Notes under the pieces: model-generated
What the model was told of the DNA's origin: nothing
The model's input: only the letters and a program-made list of their open reading frames with translations
Databases searched by the model: none
Shown: one piece after another, positions 1 through 15,064 of the stretch
Layout: every line of letters starts with the position of its first letter
Numbering within the stretch: the first letter of the stretch is position 1
Program-made: the position numbers and the translations under genes
Source: Enterococcus alishanensis
Lineage (GTDB): Bacteria > Bacillota > Bacilli > Lactobacillales > Enterococcaceae
NCBI RefSeq assembly: GCF_019218635.1
Contig: NZ_JAHUZB010000001.1
Span: forward strand, 682,001-746,000
Direction of reading: 5' to 3'
DNA length: 64,000 nucleotides

Positions 1-1123
1 GGAACAAGGCTTGATTTTTTTCTAGCTTTTCTGATTTTCCAGCAACTATCTCTGATAACTCAACCAGCTCATTTAATTTCTCAGTAGCATAAGAAAAATG
101 TTTTTTAACTTCAACAGGGAATTCTTCGTTTTCAATAGAAAATGGTACATGTAATAATGAACAAGAAGTATTTAAAACAACATTTTGAGTAGGTAATTGT
201 TGTAAAATTGCTAAGCTTTTTTGATATTGATTTCGCCAAATATTTTTTCCGTTGATGATACCCGCATATAATTTTTTATCAGCAGGAAAGCCTGTTTGTA
301 ATAATGATATATTTTTTGGACCTTCGACAAAGTCCAATCCGATAGCATCAATCGATAATTGAATCAAATCTTGATAAATATCACGAACATCACCGAAATA
401 AGTTTGTAGCAAAATTTTTAAATCTTGTTTGTCATTTAATAAATTATGGTAAATATCTAAAAATAGTGCTTTTTGTTCTACAGAAAGATCGGTTACTAAG
501 CTGGGTTCATCTAATTGAATCCACTGGGCACCTAACACTTTTAACTCCTTGAAAATGTCTTGATAAGCAATCGTAAGATCATTCACAAAATCTTTTGCAG
601 AAATACCCTCCTCAAAATCTGCCAATGAAAGTAAGGTAAATGGTCCAATTAAAACTGGACGAGTCTCGATATCTAATGCTTTTGCCTCTTGATATTCATC
701 AAATATTTTACTGCTGTTAATTTTTACTTTAGTTATTTTTTCAAACTTCGGTACTAAATAGTGATAATTGGTATTAAACCACTTTTTCATAGGTAAAGCT
801 TTGATATCAATTGTTTCTGACTGATGCCCACGAGCTAAAGCAAAGAATTTTTCTAAAGACGATAAGGGACTAGTTTCAACATTTGACGGAATGATATTGA
901 ATAAAAAAGCTGTGTCTAAGAGATTGTCGTATAGGGAAAAGTCATTACTGACAACTTCATCTACACCTGATTCTTTGACTAATTGCCAATGTTTTCGGCG
1001 TAATTCTTTTGCTGTAGCTTGTAATTCTGATTCATTTATTTCATTTCTAAAATATTTTTCAGTTGCAAATTTTAATTCTCTAAATTCACCCAATCTGGGA
1101 AAACCAATAATTGTTGTAGTCAT
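1..1123 (-). CDS. metE: Cobalamin-independent methionine synthase, N-terminal part (cut by window edge)
   Basis: The minus-strand frame is open from the ATG at 1123 to the window edge, about 374 codons, so the C-terminal half with the zinc site lies outside. It begins [20 protein letters not shown], typical of MetE (5-methyltetrahydropteroyltriglutamate-homocysteine methyltransferase, about 750 residues). The visible part matches the N-terminal folate-binding barrel, including the segments [15 protein letters not shown] and [12 protein letters not shown]. The enzyme makes methionine from homocysteine in the cytoplasm without B12. A GGAGGAAG ribosome site precedes the ATG. The gene diverges from a LysR regulator at 1270, with a MET-box between them, so control by methionine or cysteine status is likely. 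A shorter MetE-like protein cannot be excluded without the other half. Confidence 0.88.
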   Translation of the reverse strand, partial: MTTTIIGFPRLGEFRELKFATEKYFRNEINESELQATAKELRRKHWQLVKESGVDEVVSNDFSLYDNLLDTAFLFNIIPSNVETSPLSSLEKFFALARGHQSETIDIKALPMKKWFNTNYHYLVPKFEKITKVKINSSKIFDEYQEAKALDIETRPVLIGPFTLLSLADFEEGISAKDFVNDLTIAYQDIFKELKVLGAQWIQLDEPSLVTDLSVEQKALFLDIYHNLLNDKQDLKILLQTYFGDVRDIYQDLIQLSIDAIGLDFVEGPKNISLLQTGFPADKKLYAGIINGKNIWRNQYQKSLAILQQLPTQNVVLNTSCSLLHVPFSIENEEFPVEVKKHFSYATEKLNELVELSEIVAGKSEKLEKNQALF

Positions 1124-1212
1124 ATATTCTTCCTCCTAAGTACTCCTTGTTGTTATTTGAAAGATTAACATGAATATGAATGCTTGGATAATTGAAAAAA
1201 TATGGCAAAAGT

Positions 1213-1229
1213 TATAGCTAAAAACTATA
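1213..1229. promoter_or_regulatory. MET-box-like operator (MtaR/MetR site)
   Basis: The 17-mer TATAGCTAAAAACTATA fits the MET-box consensus described for streptococcal MtaR/MetR regulators (TATAGTTTnAAACTATA) at 14 of 16 defined positions. It lies in the 146-bp gap between divergent metE and the LysR gene. This is the expected place for an operator controlling metE and possibly the regulator itself. Confidence 0.7.
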
Positions 1230-1269
1230 ACCTGACGTAAACTATTTAAAAAGATATAAGGGAGAAAAA

Positions 1270-2196
1270 ATGAGAATCCAACAACTGCAATATTTAGAGG
1301 AAATTGTGAAAACTGGCTCAATTAATGAGGCAGCAAAACAGCTTTTTTTAACTCAGCCTAGTGTTTCTAATGCAATTAAAGAATTAGAAAATGAATTGAA
1401 TTTGAAACTGCTGTTACGGAGTAAAATGGGTGTTTCCCTGACTGATGAAGGACGAGAATTTATGATTTATGCCCGTCAAATTTTAGATCAGGTAAATTTA
1501 TTAGAGGAACGGTATAAGCAACAAAGTAAGCGAAAACAAGCTTTCTCAGTTTCAGCACAACATTATGCTTTTGTGGTGCATGCTTTTGTGGAGTTGATTC
1601 GGGGAGTGGAAAGTGAAAAATACCAATTTACTTTACGAGAAACTGAAACGCAAAATATTTTGACAGATTTAAGTAGCTTTAAAAGTGAAATCGGTATTTT
1701 ATATTTAAATGATTTTAATCAAAAGGTGTTGAAGAAACTATTTAAAGAAGAAAACTTGATTTTCACGCCTTTATTTGATGCAAAGCCCCATGTCTTTGTT
1801 GGGATTCAAAATCCATTAACAAAAAAGACAACTGTAAGTTTAGAGGATTTGCTGGATTATCCGTATTTGTCTTATGAACAAGGTGAGGGGAATTCTTTTT
1901 ATTTTTCTGAAGAAATTTTGAGTACCTTGGATCATAAAAAACAAATCAAAGTATCTGATCGAGCTACTATTTTTAATTTGATGGTTGGTTTAAATGGATA
2001 TACCATTAGTTCGGGAATCATTTCTAGTGAATTAAATGATGATAAAATTGTTGCGATACCGCTAGAGGTTGAAGATACTATTACTTTAGGTTGGCTAAAA
2101 CATGAACAAACTGCCTTAACACCGATTGCCAATGAGTATTTAGAAATGCTCAAAACTCACATTCGAGGTTTTGGTTTCACTATCATTGGGGAATAA
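1270..2196 (+). CDS. LysR-type regulator of methionine/cysteine genes (MtaR/CmbR-like)
   Basis: This 308-residue protein has the LysR layout: a winged HTH at residues 1-60 (starting MRIQQLQYLEEIVKTGSINE, with the recognition segment TQPSVSNAIKELE) and a substrate-binding domain from about 90 to 300. The N-terminus resembles streptococcal and lactococcal regulators of methionine and cysteine supply (MtaR/MetR, CmbR/FhuR). It diverges from metE, with a MET-box at 1213-1229 in the shared upstream region, which supports that assignment. A GGGAG ribosome site lies just upstream of the ATG, and a bidirectional terminator follows at 2200-2227. The effector, probably O-acetylserine or homocysteine by family knowledge, cannot be read from the sequence. 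Confidence 0.8.
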   Translation: MRIQQLQYLEEIVKTGSINEAAKQLFLTQPSVSNAIKELENELNLKLLLRSKMGVSLTDEGREFMIYARQILDQVNLLEERYKQQSKRKQAFSVSAQHYAFVVHAFVELIRGVESEKYQFTLRETETQNILTDLSSFKSEIGILYLNDFNQKVLKKLFKEENLIFTPLFDAKPHVFVGIQNPLTKKTTVSLEDLLDYPYLSYEQGEGNSFYFSEEILSTLDHKKQIKVSDRATIFNLMVGLNGYTISSGIISSELNDDKIVAIPLEVEDTITLGWLKHEQTALTPIANEYLEMLKTHIRGFGFTIIGE

Positions 2197-2199
2197 GAT

Positions 2200-2227
2200 A
2201 AAGCGAGGATTTTTACATCCTCGCTTT
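2200..2227. terminator. Bidirectional Rho-independent terminator
   Basis: A perfect 11-bp stem, AAAGCGAGGAT, with a 6-nt loop and flanking A and T tracts, lies between the convergent LysR gene and the GyrI-like gene. It can serve both strands. Confidence 0.8.
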
Positions 2228-2230
2228 ACT

Positions 2231-2698
2231 TTATTTTACTGGAAACCAGACTTGGAATTCTGAATGAATGGGGTCGTTGTTTAAATAAGCCTCTAATACA
2301 GGTAAGTTCGCATATTCGAAACCAGATGTGGGTAACCATTCGGTATAAATTTGTTTATTTAGTTCTTGAATTCCTTTTGGCATCTCACCAGTCCCGTCGA
2401 AGATTGCCCATTTAGCTGCGGGTAAATAATACTCATCGAAACCTGATAATTTTTGATCACTTTGAATACCAATCATGTACTCCCATTGTTTTTGATCAAT
2501 GTTTTCTGAAATACTAATGCCATATACCGCAGGAAATTCTGGTTGAATTAAAGGAAATAATTTTTCGAGATAGCCTTCTGTTGAGAGTTTTTGCCAAAAT
2601 TTTGGGATTTCTACCATTGCTGTTTCGACATCAGGACCCAGAGATACTTTCTTTCCAATAAAACGAAGCTGTCCTTTTTCGACAATTTTGTAAGCCAT
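2231..2698 (-). CDS. GyrI-like effector-binding domain protein (detached half of an AraC regulator)
   Basis: This is a GyrI-like/Rob-type small-molecule-binding domain of about 155 residues with no DNA-binding part of its own (motifs YKIVEKGQLRFIGKKVSLG, YGISIS, WAIFDGTG, SEFQVWFPVK). In typical relatives it is the C-terminal half of a roughly 290-residue AraC protein. Here it lies directly downstream of, and in the same frame as, the AraC HTH gene, separated only by TAA at 2717-2719. The ATG at 2698 is chosen because AAAGGAG stands 8 nt upstream; the in-frame GTG at 2707 is part of that Shine-Dalgarno sequence. Translational coupling could give a working two-subunit regulator. Otherwise this is a recent nonsense mutant. 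Confidence 0.75.
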   Translation of the reverse strand: MAYKIVEKGQLRFIGKKVSLGPDVETAMVEIPKFWQKLSTEGYLEKLFPLIQPEFPAVYGISISENIDQKQWEYMIGIQSDQKLSGFDEYYLPAAKWAIFDGTGEMPKGIQELNKQIYTEWLPTSGFEYANLPVLEAYLNNDPIHSEFQVWFPVK

Positions 2699-2716
2699 TG
2701 CTGCCACTCCTTTAAT

Positions 2717-3076
2717 TTAAATTGAGAAGTTTAGCTTTGGATAGCTTAGCAGTTTGGTATCAGAATTTTTTGCTTGTTGCGGAGTCATACCTTGAATCTT
2801 TTTGAAAGCACGATTAAATGAAGTAGGGGAATCATAGCCATATTTGACTGCTACATCAATTACTTTTCCGCTATTCTGTAAATCGACTGCTGCGAGACTC
2901 ATTTTTCGACGACGAATGTATTCTCCTAAAGAGACGTCGGCAATATAAGAAAACATCCGTTGATAATGATAACTGGAACAACAGGCAATCTTTGCAATTT
3001 CTTCATAAGAAATTTCTTGCTCTAGATGATTTTCCAAATAATTTAAGCTCTGATTTAACCGTTCTAACCAATCCAA
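2717..3076 (-). CDS. AraC-family HTH protein, truncated before its effector domain
   Basis: This is a stand-alone AraC-type double HTH of about 119 residues. The two helix-turn-helices are visible as EISYEEIAKIACCSSYHYQRMF and VIDVAVKYGYDSPTSFNRAFKKIQG. It ends PKLNFSI followed by TAA, and the frame then continues as IKGVAAMAYKIVEK, the usual linker into a GyrI-like domain. The ORF looks like an AraC-GyrI regulator interrupted by a single stop codon. The start is taken at TTG 3076, with AAAGGAAG 8 nt upstream and matching the usual DWLERLN beginning. The upstream GTG at 3097 has no ribosome site. Targets are unknown; relatives often control drug-response genes. Confidence 0.7.
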   Translation of the reverse strand: MDWLERLNQSLNYLENHLEQEISYEEIAKIACCSSYHYQRMFSYIADVSLGEYIRRRKMSLAAVDLQNSGKVIDVAVKYGYDSPTSFNRAFKKIQGMTPQQAKNSDTKLLSYPKLNFSI

Positions 3077-3183
3077 ATAGTTCACTTCCTTTCCCACAAC
3101 TGTTGTGGTATTTATAGTTTAAGGTAATTTCTGCAGTTGAGCCTCTTAAATTGTGCACAAAACAGCGAGTGTAAAATATGTAG

Positions 3184-3222
3184 AAAAAAAGTGATAAGCA
3201 AAATATTGATTTCGCTTATCAC
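3184..3222 (-). terminator. Terminator of nox
   Basis: On the minus strand a 9-bp perfect stem GTGATAAGC/GCTTATCAC with a 14-nt loop is followed by a run of seven T. It lies just after the nox stop codon. Confidence 0.8.
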
Positions 3223-3233
3223 TTTACCTTTAA

Positions 3234-4568
3234 TTATTCAGCACTTAAAGCAGCCATCGTAATGTAGTTATATGGCTGATTGAAGTGAGGCAAGAAGAAA
3301 ATATCTAATAATTTTAATTTATCGATAGTTACACCTTCTTCAATTGCTAATGAGAACATATGAATACCCATAGCAATTTCAGGAGTAGTTGAAGCAAGTT
3401 GGGCACCAACTACTCGACGAGAACCTTCTTCATAAACGATTCGAATCTTCACTTTATCGTTTTCTTTCATAAAGCCAGGTTTTTGTAAGTCTTCAAAGTC
3501 AGTATGTTTTACTTTCATGCCATTTTTTTCAGCAGCTTCAACGGATAAGCCAGTTGAAACCATATTGTAACCAAAGATGGAAATACCGTTTGAACCTTGA
3601 ACACCAGTCGATTCTAAAGGAGTTCCGCCAATATTATGGGCAGCGACAATCCCTGAACGAACAGCATTTGTCGCTAAGGCAATATAAGTTGTATCTCTTA
3701 AGGCATTTGAATAAACGGTCGCACAATCGCCAACAGCATAAACATTCTCATCACTTGTTTGTTGATGACGATCAACTAAGTAAGCGCCATTTTTAAATAA
3801 TTTTAGATGATCTTTAGCTAAGTCATTATTTGGTAAGAAACCAATTGCATTGATAACTAAATCAACTGGATATTCTCCCGCTTTAGTAACGATCCGTTCA
3901 ACTTTTTCATCACCTTTATACTCGTTAACCAATTCATCAAAATGTAATTGAATATCATGTTTCGTTAAAACTTGATCCATGTCATTTGTGAACCATTTGT
4001 CATAGTAGTTTGGTAAAGAGCGAGAAGCAGCATCAAATAATAGAACATTTTTGCCACGTCGTTTAGCAGCTTCGGCAATTTCAACACCGATATAACCAGC
4101 TCCGATAACAGCTACATTTTCTACATCATCATTTGCTAAAATCGCATCAACAGCTTGTCCGTCTTGGAAACGTTTCAAGAAATGGATGTTCTCTAAATCT
4201 TTACCAGGAACTTGCGGTGAGATAGGTAAAGAACCAGTTGCTAGAATTAGTTTGTCGTAAGTTTCAACAACTTTTTCGCCATCTTTAGTTAAAGCATGAA
4301 CTTCTTTTTTATCAAAATCAATATGATCAACCGTAGTTTCCATCATGATTCTAGCGCCTTTTGCTTCAAAATCTTCCTTCTTTGTATAGAATAATCCTTC
4401 GTAAGAATCAATTTGACGACCTACCCATAAAGCAGTTCCGCAACCTAGATAACTTAAGTTTGTGTTGCGATCGATCATTACGACTTCTTGATCTTTATAA
4501 GTGTCCAATAAAGTATTTGCAGCTGCAATTCCCGCATGGTTCGCTCCGATAATAATTGTCTTTGTCAT
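3234..4568 (-). CDS. nox: Water-forming NADH oxidase
   Basis: The protein is 444 residues long, the normal size for the NADH oxidase/peroxidase/CoA-disulfide reductase family. It has an N-terminal FAD motif (IIIGANHAGIAAA), His11, the redox-active cysteine in SYLGCGTALWVG (Cys43), an NAD-binding GAGYIGVEIAEA, and a second FAD contact VYAVGDCA. The GCGTALWVG context is typical of the H2O-forming oxidase rather than the peroxidase, which usually has SCGMQLY. It reduces O2 to water with two NADH, regenerating NAD+ under aeration. The start is ATG 4568 with GAGG 9 nt upstream; an in-frame ATG at 4589 lacks a ribosome site. It is monocistronic with its own terminator. Confidence 0.88.
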   Translation of the reverse strand: MTKTIIIGANHAGIAAANTLLDTYKDQEVVMIDRNTNLSYLGCGTALWVGRQIDSYEGLFYTKKEDFEAKGARIMMETTVDHIDFDKKEVHALTKDGEKVVETYDKLILATGSLPISPQVPGKDLENIHFLKRFQDGQAVDAILANDDVENVAVIGAGYIGVEIAEAAKRRGKNVLLFDAASRSLPNYYDKWFTNDMDQVLTKHDIQLHFDELVNEYKGDEKVERIVTKAGEYPVDLVINAIGFLPNNDLAKDHLKLFKNGAYLVDRHQQTSDENVYAVGDCATVYSNALRDTTYIALATNAVRSGIVAAHNIGGTPLESTGVQGSNGISIFGYNMVSTGLSVEAAEKNGMKVKHTDFEDLQKPGFMKENDKVKIRIVYEEGSRRVVGAQLASTTPEIAMGIHMFSLAIEEGVTIDKLKLLDIFFLPHFNQPYNYITMAALSAE

Positions 4569-6473
<1,905 letters not shown>

Positions 6474-6480
6474 AATAATT

Positions 6481-6513
6481 AGCTGTACTTAAACTATTAA
6501 GTACAGCTTTTTT
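6481..6513 (+). terminator. Rho-independent terminator
   Basis: A perfect 10-bp stem AGCTGTACTT/AAGTACAGCT with an 8-nt loop is followed by a T-run directly after the first GH1 gene. It separates that gene from the regulator at 6543, at least partly. Confidence 0.85.
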
Positions 6514-6542
6514 GCTACAATAAGCATGGAGGTGATCATTCA

Positions 6543-8294
6543 ATGGATTTAACAAAACGGCAATTAGAACTGTTAGTCTACTTAGCCAATATCAATACTT
6601 GGCTAACTAGTGAAAAGCTAGCTGAACATATTCACACCAATAAAAAAACGGTACAATCTGAAATTAAAAACATGCTGGAACTTTATCCAGATGATATAGA
6701 GATTGAAAGTAACAAACGTAATGGCTATCATCTTTTATTTCTAGCACCAGAATTACAAACCCAAATCGTAGCAGAAGTAAAGAAACATAAAATGTATTCC
6801 AGTATGAATTTTAGAGCATCAACTATTATTATCTATTTAATATTTCAAGAAGACTACGTCAGTATGCAGCACTTAGCTGATCTTTTTTTTCTATCAAAAA
6901 CAGCTATCTCAAATGAAATTAAAACAATCCAACGCTGGATAGAACGTAATGTTCATTTAGATTTAGAGATTTCCAGTCACAAGGGGCTAAAAATTCATAG
7001 TAGTGAAAATATGCGACGAATTTTTGCTTCAATGGTGGGAACTGAGTCAGTTCTAATCGAGAGTAAATTACCAGAAGCATTTATTATGGAAGTGTTAGAA
7101 AAAATATCAGTGATTCAAAACTTTATGCAAACTGCTTTGATTGAGGCCAATTATATTGTTTCTGGAGAAGATTTCTTAAGATATGCCCGTTATGTGAGTT
7201 TGACAGTCGTCAGAGGAAAGAATCAAAAAAAATTAGAATTGTTAGAACAAAATGATCTCTTAGTTTCAGTGATTGACAAACTAACATTGTTTTTAGATAA
7301 AACTTTTGATTATTCTTTGGACGATAATGAGCAAACGGCTTTAGGAAATCGTCTGTTAGAACTAAATTATTTACATTTAAACGAAGGCGACAATTTAGTT
7401 TTAAAACAAAAACTGCGAAAATTTGAAACAGCTTTAATTGATTATTTAAAGCTACCAACTGAGCAACTTTTTAAAAATCCCGATGCATTACTAGTCCATA
7501 TTCAGCAGATGGCAACTAGAATGGCGGCAGGTCACAATGTGTTAAACCATTTCGCTCAAAAAACACTGTCTAATTATCCTTTGGAAACCTATTTAGTGCG
7601 TCGATTTTTTCCGTTGTACTTTGACTTGCGACCGAATCTTGCTGAACTTTCTTATTTAGTCTTGTATTTGGCAGAAGCATTAGAGAATTATCGTAGTGAG
7701 GGGAATTTGCTAATTGTCAGTAATCAGCCCTTGAGTATTTTAAATGCTTTAAAACGCAGTATAGAGAATAGCTTACAACGAAAAATCCGCCAAGTGCAAA
7801 TTGAACCAGTTTATGTTTTTGAAGCAAAAAAAGAACAACATGATTACAGCGTGTTATTGACCACAGAACAAGAAATAGTTTTCGAGAATCCAGGCTTCAG
7901 TTTTATTCCGAGTGTTTTATCAGAAGCAGAACTGAATGAATTAAGCACGGAGCTTTATCACGTTATTAGTGAACGAGAAGAAATAAATAAGAAAAACTTT
8001 TTGTCCAAATACTATGGGGCAGAAAGTCAGGTAGATATTACTAAAAAAATAGATAATATTCATCAATTATTACCTAATTCTAGTGAATTAGTATTGGTGC
8101 CTATTACTTCAAAAATCTTATTTGCTTGTGAAATAAAAGAAAGTGGTATGTCTCAAATACGTGAATATCATTTAAAAGAACCCATCATCTATCAGCAAAG
8201 AAAAATTTCAACTTTGATCCATATATCCTATGTTAAAAATCCCAAAATACTAGCCGATTTTTCTGCAATCAGTGAAATCCTAACGACAAAATAG
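6543..8294 (+). CDS. PRD-containing BglG/LicR/Mga-type transcription regulator
   Basis: This 583-residue regulator has an HTH_11-type winged helix (about 5-55, LTSEKLAEHIHTNKKTVQSE), a second Mga-like HTH (about 95-145, MQHLADLFFLSKTAISNEIK), then two weakly conserved PRD-like segments (about 215-380) and a possible EIIB-like remnant. No C-terminal EIIA domain with an IPH motif is visible, unlike the LicR-type protein at 56407. The PRD histidines are hard to place, so PTS-dependent phosphorylation is uncertain. It lies between a GH1 gene and an EIIBCA-GH1 pair whose upstream regions share a GAAAACGGAT motif. It is probably the local activator. The ribosome site GGAGGTGA is near-perfect. Confidence 0.75.
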   Translation: MDLTKRQLELLVYLANINTWLTSEKLAEHIHTNKKTVQSEIKNMLELYPDDIEIESNKRNGYHLLFLAPELQTQIVAEVKKHKMYSSMNFRASTIIIYLIFQEDYVSMQHLADLFFLSKTAISNEIKTIQRWIERNVHLDLEISSHKGLKIHSSENMRRIFASMVGTESVLIESKLPEAFIMEVLEKISVIQNFMQTALIEANYIVSGEDFLRYARYVSLTVVRGKNQKKLELLEQNDLLVSVIDKLTLFLDKTFDYSLDDNEQTALGNRLLELNYLHLNEGDNLVLKQKLRKFETALIDYLKLPTEQLFKNPDALLVHIQQMATRMAAGHNVLNHFAQKTLSNYPLETYLVRRFFPLYFDLRPNLAELSYLVLYLAEALENYRSEGNLLIVSNQPLSILNALKRSIENSLQRKIRQVQIEPVYVFEAKKEQHDYSVLLTTEQEIVFENPGFSFIPSVLSEAELNELSTELYHVISEREEINKKNFLSKYYGAESQVDITKKIDNIHQLLPNSSELVLVPITSKILFACEIKESGMSQIREYHLKEPIIYQQRKISTLIHISYVKNPKILADFSAISEILTTK

Positions 8295-8371
8295 TGTTCA
8301 GTCAATTTCCTTTTTAGTGACGATTTATCTTGAATGGCATGAAAAGGTTTTCCTTCTTATACTATTGATAT

Positions 8372-8385
8372 AGAAAACGGATACA
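8372..8385 (+). promoter_or_regulatory. cre-like / shared operator motif upstream of EIIBCA
   Basis: AGAAAACGGATACA matches the CcpA cre consensus TGWAANCGNTNWCA with two mismatches. It repeats the motif found upstream of the GH1 gene at 4950. It lies just downstream of a TATACT sequence that lacks a good -35, and 21 nt before the EIIBCA start codon. Confidence 0.45.
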
Positions 8386-8406
8386 AATTATAAGGGGGAA
8401 ACAAAA

Positions 8407-11711
<3,305 letters not shown>

Positions 11712-11717
11712 AAAAGA

Positions 11718-11746
11718 AATTCCTGCCAGCCGGTAGGAATTTTTTC
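11718..11746 (+). terminator. Rho-independent terminator
   Basis: The stem AAATTCCTGCC/GGTAGGAATTT (one G-U pair) with a short loop and T-run lies directly after the GH1 stop codon. Confidence 0.8.
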
Positions 11747-11984
11747 GGCTTTAATGGCACTAAAAGCTGCTGACAAATCAATAATCAGAAAATACACCTT
11801 AAATTAAAACTAATTTAAAAGAAATAAATAATATTTTCAGTTTAGTATAGAAAATTAGTCTTCTTAATTTATTTTAAACGTAATTATTCTTTTAAATTGG
11901 CTAACAATAGTACTATAAAATAATCTAACATTTACAATTTCAAAGACTTTTAATCAAAAAACTAAAAAAGAACAAAAAAAATCA

Positions 11985-12013
11985 TTGACAGCGTTTTCTT
12001 AATTTGCTATGAT
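11985..12013 (+). promoter_or_regulatory. Sigma-A promoter with overlapping cre
   Basis: TTGACA (11985-11990), a 17-bp spacer and TATGAT (12008-12013) give a near-perfect promoter. TGACAGCGTTTTCT at 11986-11999 overlaps the -35 and fits the cre consensus TGWAANCGNTNWCA with two mismatches. CcpA repression of initiation is therefore likely, in addition to antitermination downstream. Confidence 0.8.
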
Positions 12014-12039
12014 GATTTTGAAGAAAATAGACCACTGAT

Positions 12040-12070
12040 GGATAGTGATTGTTTAAGTACAAGCTAAACC
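12040..12070 (+). promoter_or_regulatory. Ribonucleic antiterminator (RAT) for a LicT/BglG protein
   Basis: A 31-nt element starts GGATAGTGATTG and ends AAGCTAAACC, with the flanking GGAT and AAACC conserved in LicT/SacT RAT elements. Its 3' end overlaps the left arm of the terminator at 12067-12113. Folding of one therefore prevents the other, the hallmark of BglG-family antitermination. It precedes the antiterminator gene at 12245, implying autoregulation. Confidence 0.75.
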
Positions 12071-12113
12071 TGATGAAAGTACGCTTTTTTGTGTACGTTC
12101 ATTGGGTTTTTTT
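12067..12113 (+). terminator. Conditional terminator overlapping the RAT
   Basis: A long hairpin with arms AACCTGATGAA...GTAC and GTAC...TTCATTGGGTT and a run of seven T. Its first bases are the AACC that ends the RAT. Readthrough requires the antiterminator bound to the RAT. Confidence 0.8.
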
Positions 12114-12244
12114 GTTGCAAAAAAATAATAAATGAATATTTTTTGTATTTATTTTATATCACATCTGTCATGAAAAATAACAAATAAGGAGTTGGTTATT
12201 TATTATTTATTGTTGCAGATAGTAGGAAAATGGAGGATCTAAGC

Positions 12245-13084
12245 ATGCAGATTCAAAAAATTCTAAACAATAATGTTGTGATCACAACAGATCAAAATAA
12301 TAATGAAGTTGTTGCAATGGGACGTGGTTTAGCGTTCAAAAAAAAAATCGGAGATGTCATTTCTAGTAAAGAGATTGATAAAATTTATCGTCTAGATAAT
12401 GAAAATTTATCTCACAAGTTTCAAGAATTATTAGAAAATGTTCCTCTTATCTATGTTGAGTTGGCCACTGAAATTATAGATGAGGCAAAGAAAAAATTAG
12501 ATAAACCCTTAAACGATTCACTATATTTGTCTTTAACGGATCATTTACATGGTGCGATTGAAAGAGGAAGAGAAGGAATCCAATTAAAAAATTTATTGCT
12601 TTGGGATATCAAACGTTTTTTTCCTGATGAATATGCATTGGGAAAGAAAGCGATTGTCCAAGTTAAAGAGTTGTTTTCAGTTGATTTAGGAGATGACGAA
12701 GCTGGAAATGTTGCTTTGCATTTGGTAAATGCACAAAGCGATGTTGAAAATGGTAACGTCCAGGAATTAACTGAATTGATGCAAGAAATCATTCAAATTA
12801 CCAGCTATTATTTTAAAGTTCAATTTGACGAAGAATCGGTCTATTTTTATCGCTTTACCACGCATCTACGCTTTTTTGCTTCAAGAATTTTAACTAATAA
12901 ACAGTTCAATGATGAAACGGACGAAGAATTATTATTGATGATCCAAAAGAAATATCAGAATGCTTATTATTGCACGGAAAAAATTGCGACATTTATTTAT
13001 CAGAAATATCAGTATTTAATGACTAATGATGAAAAATTATATTTGACAATTCATATTGCAAGACTTGTTCAAAAAACTATTTGA
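12245..13084 (+). CDS. licT: LicT/BglG-family transcription antiterminator
   Basis: The 279-residue protein has an RNA-binding CAT domain (1-55, MQIQKILNNNVVITTDQ, MGRGLAFKKKIGD) and two PRD domains (about 65-170 and 175-279). The PRD histidines are visible in LTDHLHGAIER and VALHLVNAQ in the first, and TTHLRFFASR and LYLTIHIARLV in the second. It binds the RAT at 12040-12070 when its substrate PTS is active and lets transcription continue into itself and the EIIBCA 12 bp downstream. ATG 12245 is chosen because the upstream ATG at 12230 is part of the GGAGG ribosome site. No glucosidase follows in this unit, so hydrolysis must rely on one encoded elsewhere, perhaps nearby. Confidence 0.9.
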   Translation: MQIQKILNNNVVITTDQNNNEVVAMGRGLAFKKKIGDVISSKEIDKIYRLDNENLSHKFQELLENVPLIYVELATEIIDEAKKKLDKPLNDSLYLSLTDHLHGAIERGREGIQLKNLLLWDIKRFFPDEYALGKKAIVQVKELFSVDLGDDEAGNVALHLVNAQSDVENGNVQELTELMQEIIQITSYYFKVQFDEESVYFYRFTTHLRFFASRILTNKQFNDETDEELLLMIQKKYQNAYYCTEKIATFIYQKYQYLMTNDEKLYLTIHIARLVQKTI

Positions 13085-13093
13085 GGAGGATAA

Positions 13094-15019
<1,926 letters not shown>

Positions 15020-15027
15020 ATCAATAA

Positions 15028-15064
15028 TTAAAGAAAAGTCCTTTAACTAGTGACTTTTCTTTAA
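15028..15064. terminator. Bidirectional terminator between EIIBCA and the RpiR gene
   Basis: A perfect 13-bp stem TTAAAGAAAAGTC/GACTTTTCTTTAA with an 11-nt loop separates the convergent EIIBCA and RpiR genes. Its right arm overlaps the RpiR stop codon at 15061-15063. Confidence 0.8.

Larger units (their letters stand above)
11747..12244. other. Long leader region of the licT-type operon
   Basis: About 500 bp without a gene. The first 230 bp are AT-rich with no recognised signal. The rest holds a consensus promoter with a cre (11985-12013), an RNA antiterminator sequence (12040-12070), an overlapping terminator (to 12113), a further 115 nt of leader and a GGAGG site for ATG 12245. The layout is that of a LicT/BglG antitermination leader. 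Confidence 0.7.

Noticed and set aside
891-1139. Plus-strand ORF of 82 codons opposite metE
   Set aside because: It is antisense to the conserved N-terminal metE frame and has no ribosome site.
1124-1269. Possible T-box or SAM riboswitch leader for metE
   Set aside because: The gap is only 146 bp, with no T-box motif or S-box core; the MET-box explains the control better.
2699-2707. GTG start at 2707 for the GyrI-like gene
   Set aside because: This GTG is part of the AAAGGAGTG Shine-Dalgarno region that serves ATG 2698.
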